A DNA stretch of 14,058 nt from Dictyocoela muelleri (Eukaryota; Microsporidia). Each line of letters begins with the position of its first letter. The stretch's first letter is position 1. The translations under genes and the position numbers were made by a program. The notes under the pieces are model-generated. The model was not told where the DNA came from. It worked only from the letters and a program-made list of their open reading frames with translations, and did no database searches. This document shows positions 7,791 to 14,058 of the stretch, piece after piece. The stretch is from NCBI GenBank assembly GCA_016256075.1, contig SDVU01000387.1, forward strand, positions 1 through 14,058. Reading direction: 5' to 3'.

Positions 7791-8400
7791 AACATAGCAT
7801 ACGAGCACGTAATTGTGTTTCAAAAAATTCCATAAGGGAAAAAAAATATTTCGCTTTTTTTAAACGAGATTAGGGAAGGAATTTCGAAACAAAAAACCCG
7901 AATTTCGTCCTGATACGAAATTACGGTTAGCGATAAAGCTCTAACATTTACTTTTAATGGTTTATACACGTCAGAAACTATTAAAAAGTAACAATTATAG
8001 TTTTATATGGTAGTCAGAATACCTTCCCTCCAATAAGACATTTAATGAAGATATTTATTTATTTGAAGTTTATAGCGAGGTTATTTTTTATCTTAAAAAG
8101 TGCTTCAGTATAATAGAGCAGTACCACATTAAGCAGTCAAAAACTATAGAAATATAGTATTAATATTCAGCTATTCCAGTGTACTATAGCTGATTAAGAC
8201 ATAGTATAATTGACGATGAAGAAGAAACGGCCTTCCTATGTGTGGAGAAGAGTTCAGCGACTAAAATCGACAAAAAAACAGTGAAAATAAAAAAAAACAT
8301 GGAATGGGCTATATTAATCTGGATTTTAGTGTGTTATTGATTTTACAAAAATCACCTATAAATCCGGGCTACTGGTAAATTAGTAGTGACGTATTATATG

Positions 8401-8645
8401 AAAGACAGACAAAAAAGGCAGCCTGTGTTTTTTTTCGTTTTTTGTTTAAAACGTCGGCTGCGTTTTTTCGGTAAAATCTTCGGCGGTTAGCCGAAAAAAC
8501 GCCAAAATCAAAATTCTTAAATAAAAAATAATCAATTTTTATACCTAAAAATGCCTTCGGAGGGTTTTCAAATTAAGGGTTAGATTTTTTTAAAAAAACA
8601 AGTCAAAATAAACCTTTATAAATATAATGTGTAGATGAATAAATA
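8401..8645. repeat. Cluster of short GC-containing palindromes
   Basis: GCAGCC (8418-8423) pairs with GGCTGC (8456-8461), and GCGTTTTTTCGG (8460-8471) pairs with CCGAAAAAACGC (8491-8502). The style recalls the ends of the 988-1756 element (TTTTTTCGG) but the sequence is different. It starts where SINE-like copy 4 fades, so an insertion here may have removed that copy's tail. The rest to 8645 is plain AT-rich DNA. Confidence 0.5.
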
Positions 8646-8944
8646 TACAGTAGACGGTGGGTTTTTACGACATTAAAAAAGTATATTTACGTAAACTTTT
8701 TAATAAATAAATAGTTCAAATATACATTTTATTAGACATAATACGACTGTAATAAGAACAAAAGGTGTAATAGTCATGGTTATTCAAAAGTACTTTTTTA
8801 ATATAAATTATATTAAATTTTCTTGATAGCGTTTTTTACGCAAATGTTATTTTTTACGCTTAACTTTTTTAAATCAATTTTTTATCTATAAATTACCGAC
8901 AATTTTCTAAAAAAAATATATGTATATATAAATTTTTACGCAAA
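8646..8944. mobile_element. Possible left end of a pogo/mariner-like element
   Basis: TA followed by CAGTAGACGGTGGG (8646-8661) looks like a TA-flanked Tc1/mariner or pogo terminus. TTTTTACGCAAA occurs at 8833-8844 and 8933-8944, and related TTTTTACG at 8663 and 8851. A mirrored TCTACTG-TA lies at 13608-13616 with TTTTTACGCAAA nearby at 13552. No transposase was recognised between them, and the inverted match is only about nine bases, so this is weak. Confidence 0.35.
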
Positions 8945-9566
8945 TTTATACAAGCAAAAAACAACACTTGGAAAACATATATAGCAAGAGAAGATATCTT
9001 TAAGACAAGTTTTTTGTATATATTTTTAGAATATGCAATCTATTCGTGTCATGCTTATACAATATAAAAAAAAACATTTATGTTTTGTAAACATAAGTTT
9101 ATCTTATATAATATAAAATAAATACAGTGGGTTGTTTTTTTCTGACTACCCTCAGAGGTTGCAAGAAATGGTTAAAATAAGAATTTCCAAAATGTATGTT
9201 TTTTTAATTTATAAATTCTTTATACGTTTATAAACTAATAAGAATTTGTTTTCTCCTTTAAATAAACCAATAATCATAGTCCACCATCTAACTCTTTCAA
9301 TTTCCCTTAATCATAATTTCTGGATGTAATCTCATTACATCCCTCACAGTTTAAGCCCTTTTTACGAATAAATAGATAATACCCATGTATTATAAAATGA
9401 AATATAAATCTGAGAGAATACCTCATAGCGGTTAATTTTAAAGTTATTAAAGTTATTGTATAATATTTTAATTAGAAAAAAAATATGATCAGGAGAGAAA
9501 ATTAATGATCATATAGTAAAGAAAATTATAAAAAAAATAATATTAGCAGTGTTTAATTACATTAGG
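8945..9566. other. AT-rich gene-poor stretch
   Basis: No gene found. It holds TACAGTGGGTTG at 9124-9135, another possible mariner-type terminus without a partner. It also holds a perfect small palindrome, GGATGTAAT-CTC-ATTACATCC at 9322-9342. Confidence 0.45.
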
Positions 9567-9650
9567 AAGCAAACGTGCAGACACGAAGCGAATTTATTCT
9601 TTAATTATTGTTTAAAAGAAGAGATTAACAGATACTCTAAGAGATAAATA
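9567..9650 (+). repeat. 84-bp direct repeat, left copy
   Basis: Matches 11193-11276 with about three differences in 84 bases. It begins AAGCAAACGTGCAGACACG and stops seven bases before the left end of the second MULE. Confidence 0.9.
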
Positions 9651-9729
9651 CGTTAAGCGGCGTTTCGCCACTAAATAATCAAAAAAGGGGGTTGGTGAAT
9701 TTTTTAAATTTTTTTTTAAAAATATTTTA

Positions 9730-11125
9730 TTAAATTTCTTTGATTTTTATGATGTTTGCAATGCATTTTAAAAATTCAAGACCATAAAAATCATCATAAT
9801 TCAAAATAACACGCATAATTCTCTGATTTAAAAAATCAGTCTTGATTGTATTTTCGGCACGTGTTATTGTTAGTAGCATTTTACTTAAATTATTTTCAAC
9901 ATTTGCATGTTGTTTTTTCAACTCTGTTCTTACTTCATATAAATTGGGATTTTTATGACTTATTTTTGCATTAAACGAACGATTCCAACCCTCGATAACA
10001 TTGTTTGTTTTCTTTATATTTTTTATTAACCTTTCAGAAACAGACCAGAAATTAATACAGAAAATTGAATCGTCTTCAAAAATTTCCTTTTCAATTTTAA
10101 CACCAATTGATTTTTCGAAATCCTGCTAGAAAGTTAAAAAAGATTCAATCTCGAAATTTTTAAAAACAAAATCTTTCAATTTCAAATACTCAGTTCTTAC
10201 ATTTTTCACCGGAACAAATACTAAAGCGATAACCATTCTAAAGGCTTCTCGAATTTTTATATTTTCCTTATATAATTTACAAAGTCCTAATCTCTGTATT
10301 CTTCGAAATAACATTTGTATAAAATGGAAAAAAACAACCTCGTATTTTTGAATCTTTAAATGAGTTTTTCAAAGCAATATATGCACTCATCTCAAAATCA
10401 ATTGTAATAAATTGCGGATTTAGACAATTGGCCTTATTATTTATGTAAATGAATATTCTTTCATAAGCGTTCTTACTTTTGCTTTTCATAAATATAAAAA
10501 CCAATGGCACATTAATGTCATGTATTTCCGACATAATGACATAAATTTGTGAAAAATTATTTGGGCATGCCCAGAAAGTATCATCGCAATTCCAGTTTCG
10601 CGCTGATTTTAAATGCATTAAATGTGTAGAAGTTGTAAAAATAATAAATCTTTCTGGATCATTTATGCCACTGTCATGCTGTAAAAACAATTCTTTCGCA
10701 TAAGTGTATTTTATACACTCAGGTATATCGTCATCAATACAAACAATATTATTTCGCTTTCTCAATTTTGTAATTCTATCTTTTATATTTTTTAATTTGG
10801 GTAAGTTTTTCAATAGCAGAGTAGATCCAATTTTCAACTCTGAATGTAAAATATCTCTGGGTTTTTAGTTTGTATTCATTGAACGTATGTTTATCTGGCA
10901 TTTTGTATATTCAGCTCTATTTTTATAATAATTTTTTTCGTGGATATCGTGTTCTTTTTTATATAACACTGAATCATTGCCTGTTGTCACAATCCATCAT
11001 TTGCATTTTCGATTTTCACATCTCCAGGAAGTTGTTTCGTTCGTGTTTTTATGCATGTTATATGTATACCCGTCGTAAAGCAGCTTTTTTGACTTCTTTT
11101 ACTTTTTATTATTCCTATTTCTTGA
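9730..11125 (-). pseudogene. FLYWCH/MULE transposase of the second MULE, lightly decayed
   Basis: Minus strand. The N-terminal FLYWCH zinc finger begins KLLYDGYTYN near 11085, followed by WRCENRKCK (C-x5-C, about 11024-11000) and HDIH. A TGA at 10997-10999 falls in the finger and a TAA at 10865-10867 follows it, both in the frame that continues into the long open stretch 10837-10277. There NCDDTFWACPNNFSQIYVI gives the first catalytic Asp and FITIDFEMSAYIAL the second. A frameshift near 10330 leads into 10314-10126, a TAG at 10126-10128 follows, and the same frame continues to 9730 with NNVIEGWNRSFN, the third acid. All three catalytic acids survive. With only about four or five breaks it is much younger than the transposase at 6578-7790. 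Confidence 0.88.
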
Positions 11126-11158
11126 TGTTTCATAAGATTTAAAAAATCAGTGGCAAAA

Positions 11159-11191
11159 GCGGCGGTTCGCCACTAAGTGGCGAACCGCCGC
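11159..11191. repeat. Perfect 16-bp palindrome at the MULE right end
   Basis: GCGGCGGTTCGCCACT (11159-11174), one spacer base, and its exact reverse complement (11176-11191). Each arm is a copy of the element's terminal motif, so the right end is a head-to-head duplicate of the terminus. Confidence 0.9.
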
Positions 11192-11192
11192 C

Positions 11193-11374
11193 AAGCCAAC
11201 GTGCAGACACGAAGCGAATTTATTCTTTAATTATTGTTTAAAAGAAGAGATTAACAGATATTCTAAGAGAGAAATATTCAATATTGACGAAAAAAATCAT
11301 TATTAAAAAAGTTCAGATATATCCTATGTTTATGATAAAAAATGATCAAAAAAGTAAAAAGAAAAACAAGACAC
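11193..11374 (+). repeat. Direct repeat, middle copy
   Basis: Its first 84 bp match 9567-9650. From 11229 to 11374 it matches 12537-12683 at close to 90 percent, through AGTTCAGATA, TCCTATGTTTATGATAAA and ACAAGACAC. The middle copy thus spans and links the two shorter ones. No coding potential is seen. Confidence 0.88.
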
Positions 11375-11472
11375 GTTAAATAATGGCATCACAATTTAAT
11401 GTCAAAGCCATTCTGACGGAAAAATGACAAAATATTATTTCGATGAAATGACAAAATTATTATATAAGAAAA
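11375..11472. other. Spacer with CCATTYTRACGGA motif
   Basis: GCCATTCTGACGG near 11409 resembles GTCATTTTAACGG near 12466 and GCCATTTTAACGG near 12515. The latter pair lies just before the third direct repeat. The three may be ends of a small, otherwise unseen element. Confidence 0.35.
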
Positions 11473-11898
11473 GGGTCTTGTTCAGAATGTGGACCATTTT
11501 TTAAAAATGGTCTACATTCTGAACAAAAGAAAAAATTCATAATTTATAAAAAATTATTAATTTCTAACCCATGGAATTTAAAATTATTAATGAATTTTTT
11601 TAGATATTTACAAACTTAAAATTTATTTAATATAAAATGAAATACTAAGCAACAATAAGCTTTGTATATACCGTGGAAATTTATCTATTCTGCAGATATT
11701 TACTAGGAATGGCAAAAAAAATATTTTATATAGATGTAGTGCTACATCCTGTCGTGGAAAAAATCAATAACTAGCAGAAATTATTAAAATTGCATTAAAA
11801 TAAATTTTTTATTTAAATATTTTTAAAATTTAATATTTTTATAAAGATTTAAATCCAAGGTAGCTACGTTGGATCTGGTCCGCATTCTGTACAAGCCC
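11473..11898 (+). mobile_element. 426-bp Merlin-derived non-autonomous element
   Basis: The inverted ends share CTTGTWCAGAATGYGGACCA behind a GGG terminus: GGGT then CTTGTTC on the left, GGG then CTTGTAC read inward on the right. Flanks TAAGAAAA (11465-11472) and AAAGAAAA (11899-11906) match at 7 of 8 bases, the 8-9-bp duplication expected of Merlin. A fossil plus-strand frame (about 11635-11770) reads YRCSATSCRGKNQ, the C-x4-C half of the Merlin zinc ribbon. That identifies the element as an internally deleted Merlin keeping part of the transposase N-terminus. Confidence 0.75.
11478..11526. repeat. 24-bp palindrome at the Merlin-derived element's left end
   Basis: Arms 11478-11501 and 11503-11526 pair at 23 of 24 positions around a single base. 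Each arm is a copy of the terminal inverted repeat (TTGTTCAGAATGT core) extended by ACCATTTTT. Confidence 0.9.
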
Positions 11899-11998
11899 AA
11901 AGAAAAATAAGTAAATTTAATTTTGTCAATATTGGAGACAAATTATATATAAAAAATATAATTCATTATTATATATTCACACGTTTAAAAAATCTATA

Positions 11999-12423
11999 GC
12001 TGACAACCCAGAGAGTTGTCTTTTACCGAGGTCTACGATCTTTGGTTCTTTGACTTCTAAATATAGGTCTCTTCCTAAGTTTCCCTAAAGCGCAGCTGTA
12101 TATGCGATCTTCGTTTATCAATGCCACAGCAGATTACAGGTAATTAGTGGTTTTGCATGATTTTTTATTATATACTACTTTTTGCCGAGATGCGTTGTCG
12201 AACTCTTTCCACACCTAAGAGAGTCCTTTCTGCTTAATTTTCTTATTATAATAAGTCCTAATCAGCTATACGACACTAGAAAAACTGTATATTATACTAT
12301 AATTATATAATTTTGACTGCTTAATGCCATCACTTTATTATTTATTAACGAGTGACTTCAGCGAAATTCGAACCTCGACACTTAAATTTTACATTCAAGA
12401 GTGTTATCACTGAGCTATATGGC
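11999..12423 (-). repeat. tRNA-derived SINE-like repeat, copy 5 (full length)
   Basis: Minus strand. The head starts at 12423 with GGCCATATAGCTCAG and has a GGTTCGAATTT-type B box at 12374-12364. Body blocks are TATAGCTGATTAGGAC, CTCTTAGGTGTGGAAAGAGT, TTCGACAACGCATCTCGGCA and CGCATATACAGCTG. The 3' end is a perfect hairpin with six-base arms GACAAC (12002-12007) and GTTGTC (12015-12020) and a seven-base loop, ending GTTGTCAGC. Along with copy 2 it is the best guide to the family's full length of about 425-450 bp. Confidence 0.8.
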
Positions 12424-12536
12424 CATACCTCCTGAATTATTATTAAAAATTTGATGTTTTTTTTTGTCATTTTAACGGATAAACGACAAAAACTTTATTC
12501 TTTAAAATAAAAAAAGCCATTTTAACGGACAGGGTA
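12424..12536. other. Spacer with repeated TTTTAACGGA motifs
   Basis: TTTTGTCATTTTAACGGATA near 12463, a GACAAAA about seven bases after it, and GCCATTTTAACGGACAGGG near 12515. No gene seen. Confidence 0.35.
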
Positions 12537-12683
12537 AATTATTGTTTAAAAGAAGAGATCACAAGATATTCTAAGAGAGAAATATTCAATATTGACAAAA
12601 CAAATCTGTATTAAAAAAAGTTCAGATAGATCCTATGTTTATGATAAAAAATGATCATAAAAGTATAAAGCAAAACAAGACAC
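12537..12683 (+). repeat. Direct repeat, third (partial) copy
   Basis: Aligned with 11229-11374 at close to 90 percent over about 147 bp, lacking the first 36 bases of the full unit. It ends at the same ACAAGACAC. Confidence 0.85.
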
Positions 12684-13551
12684 CTGTTATATTGTGTAAG
12701 GGATTTAATTGTTTTGCATATGGATAAACCTTTGCTTATCAAGAGATCAATGAATCCGAGAACCTTTTTAGAATTTATGTGGATTTTTATAATATTTCTT
12801 ACCGTTCTGAAAAATAATAATGGCTTTATTAGTGCCTTTTAGAAGTATATATCGTATTTAAACACTTGAGTAATCGTAAAAACTAAATATTTTATTTTAT
12901 ACTTGATAATTTTTCTAACATCGTGTGAATGGCAGAACAAAAATCATTTTTGTTGTTTACATTTTAAAACGCAACCTCAATTTTCCAGCCAATATATATA
13001 TATATTAAATTATAAAACATTTAAATCAAAATTAGACAAAAAATTAAAACCTTTCTAGTTTACATGAATTTTAATAATGATATGATTCCTTCATAGGTTT
13101 AAAGAAATTTATATTATAAATGTGCTCTTATATATCGAAAAATCAATTGATCATGTAGCAATCATAATAAGATAAAATTGTTGGAACAAAGCTGGCTTGT
13201 ATGAATATTCCGAAAAAAAACGTTATAATGTTGATTAAAATTCGATGAGACTTCTATATACAACTTTATTAAAGATTTAGTTTCTTTTAAAGATATTTAT
13301 ACGGTAGATTAAAATAATTCCGATCATCTAATATCTGAATTTTCTCAACATTTTGTGGCAAACTTTAATATTTTGCGAAAATAGCTAACATTCAAAGCAA
13401 AATACATGATTCCGCCAAATAAATAATTTACGAGTATGTATAAAAACTGTCTAAAAGATCTTGATTATATTTTTATGTCTTTAAGATATATACCAAGAGC
13501 CCTGAATATTAAAAATTATTAACTTTAATTATATTTTTTTACACAAGGTGA
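12684..13551. other. AT-rich stretch without recognisable genes
   Basis: No frame above background on either strand. A minus-strand scrap near 12800-12690 reads like a recombinase helix-turn-helix (LISKGLSICKTIKSL) but is too short to call. Confidence 0.45.
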
Positions 13552-13616
13552 TTTTTACGCAAAGAGTGCTTTTACGAACGCCTTTTTTTGCGTTTTAAAA
13601 AATATTATCTACTGTA
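13552..13616. mobile_element. Possible right end of a pogo/mariner-like element
   Basis: TTTTTACGCAAA at 13552-13563 and TCTACTG then TA at 13608-13616, mirroring the TA-CAGTAGA at 8646-8654. If both belong to one element it would span about 5 kb and be full of later insertions. Confidence 0.3.
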
Positions 13617-14058
13617 ATTGATAAAATAAAAACAAATAAAAAAAACAGCTAGAAAAATAATTTGACATAAATATGTAAAAAAATTATATAAAGAGCAATA
13701 ATATTTGCAAAATTATCATTAAATTATTTGGATAAACCCGATTAATTTTCCCCCTTTGGACTCAACTCGATATATCCCCCCTATAAAAAAAATATTTTAT
13801 ACCCTTATGATAGCTTCCGAATTCTTTGAGCAGCAATGCATAGTTTTAAGGGGTAAAGAGATATGCATATTCTTAATGCATGAGGGGTTTTTGCATAAAG
13901 AGCGGATATGTCTAATTTGTTGCTTTGATATGAGACTTGCTTCATATAAGCGAACAGTTGATGAGTGTGCATGGATATGACATCGTTCCAAATGCATGAA
14001 CAAAAAGGAATATGTTTCAATACGGAAGGATTCCTTTTTCGATAATTTTAGGCTAGAA
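13617..14058. other. Unassigned segment with higher GC at its right part
   Basis: From about 13745 the base composition is less AT-rich than the preceding kilobase. Short words recur: ATGCAT several times and GGGGTAAAGAG against TGCATAAAGAG. A 10-bp inverted repeat, AAAAAGGAAT (14002-14011) and ATTCCTTTTT (14030-14039), lies at the end. Open frames of about 70 codons exist on both strands here but none resembles a protein I know. It may be the edge of another repeat or gene cut by the window. Confidence 0.35.

Larger units (their letters stand above)
6146..8126 (-). mobile_element. Mutator-like element (MULE) inserted in SINE-like copy 4
   Basis: A 1,981-bp element with long inverted ends of about 240 bp (about 6146-6390 and 7880-8126). 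Terminal bases are TGGGTAGTGTTCTATTATAC on the left and TGGTACTGCTCTATTATAC read inward on the right. CATTA is repeated at 6141-6145 and 8127-8131 and occurs once in uninterrupted copies of the target, so it is at least part of the target duplication. MULEs usually duplicate about 9 bp, and the outer bases here are too diverged to call. The interior carries a decayed FLYWCH/MULE transposase on the minus strand. Confidence 0.8.
6048..8400 (+). repeat. tRNA-derived SINE-like repeat, copy 4, split by a MULE
   Basis: The first part, 6048-6145, has the best-kept head: A box TAGCTTAGAGG at 6054-6064 and B box GGTTCGAACC at 6097-6106, followed by the linker up to GGCATTA. The second part resumes at 8127 with CATTAAGCAGTC and carries the body blocks ATAGCTGATTAAGACAT and CCTATGTGTGGAGAAGAGT, fading near 8400 before the terminal hairpin. 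The 6146-8126 interior is the inserted MULE. In the uninterrupted copies the two edges are contiguous, reading GACATTAAGCGG or GGCATTAAGCAG. The repeat starts 136 bp after the RanGAP stop codon. Confidence 0.8.
9657..11191 (-). mobile_element. Second Mutator-like element (MULE)
   Basis: About 1,535 bp. The left end reads GCGGCGTTTCGCCACTAA (9657-9674). The right end read inward from 11191 is GCGGCGGTTCGCCACTTA, identical at 16 of 18 bases. The right end is followed inward by a reversed copy of the same motif, making a palindrome. The GC-rich ends stand out from their surroundings. An 84-bp direct repeat lies just outside on both sides. The interior encodes a MULE transposase on the minus strand. 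Confidence 0.65.

Noticed and set aside
7688-7873. Plus-strand 61-codon frame
   Set aside because: Low-complexity hydrophobic frame opposite the N-terminal region of the MULE transposase; the minus strand explains it.
9241-9420. Minus-strand CEGC scrap as a zinc ribbon
   Set aside because: The cysteines fall inside a perfect DNA palindrome (9322-9342), and stops follow at once; chance is likelier.
9730-11125. Stop-codon reassignment explaining the broken MULE frame
   Set aside because: All three stop types plus a frameshift break it, and the two intact genes use TAA normally; simple decay is enough.
10870-11142. Plus-strand 90-codon frame
   Set aside because: Shadow of the minus-strand FLYWCH zinc-finger region of the second MULE.
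9567-11276. LTR retroelement because of the direct repeats
   Set aside because: The enclosed frame is a MULE transposase; no reverse transcriptase, integrase or capsid-like sequence is seen.
13756-14020. Overlapping frames of 68-74 codons on both strands
   Set aside because: No family resemblance, non-ATG starts for some, and mutual overlap; too weak to call genes.
1-14058. CRISPR array or bacterial operon structure
   Set aside because: The only regular short repeat is the three-unit 14-bp tandem at 6391-6432 with no spacers, and RanGAP marks the DNA as eukaryotic.

Overview
The window is very AT-rich DNA in which two intact, intron-free protein genes sit in a dense litter of decayed transposons and a dispersed tRNA-derived repeat. 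The genes have short leaders and short 3' ends, and one start codon directly follows CCC. Together with Merlin and FLYWCH-type MULE transposons, this fits an expanded, repeat-rich microsporidian genome. That placement is an inference; no rRNA or other marker gene is present to confirm it.

Layout. 1-103: end of a tRNA-derived SINE-like repeat (minus). 104-890: decayed Merlin (IS1595-like) transposase. 988-1756: foldback element with long inverted ends. 1797-2244: full SINE-like copy (plus). 2693-3970: secreted-looking, cysteine-rich 425-residue protein that I do not recognise. 4078-4479: SINE-like copy (minus). 4868-5911: Ran GTPase-activating protein (RNA1/RanGAP). 6048-8400: SINE-like copy (plus) split by a 1.98-kb MULE (6146-8126) flanked by a repeated CATTA. 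8400-9566: palindromes and pogo/mariner-like end motifs. 9567-11276: a second MULE (about 9657-11191) bracketed by 84-bp direct repeats. 11473-11898: 426-bp Merlin-derived short element with good ends and likely target duplication. 11999-12423: SINE-like copy (minus). 12537-12683: third copy of the direct repeat. 12684-14058: AT-rich DNA with no recognisable gene.

How it fits together. The two host genes do not look functionally related. RanGAP would drive GTP hydrolysis on Ran for nuclear transport; the cysteine-rich protein, if secreted, would act at the cell surface, spore wall or host interface. Both genes lie between SINE-like copies, and the cysteine-rich gene has copies in inverted orientation on either side. 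Points most worth a second look: the RanGAP appears to lack the Asn and Arg known to matter for catalysis in yeast Rna1p; the SINE-like family may carry two tRNA-like promoter modules; and two unrelated transposons each have one end turned into a nearly spacer-free head-to-head palindrome.
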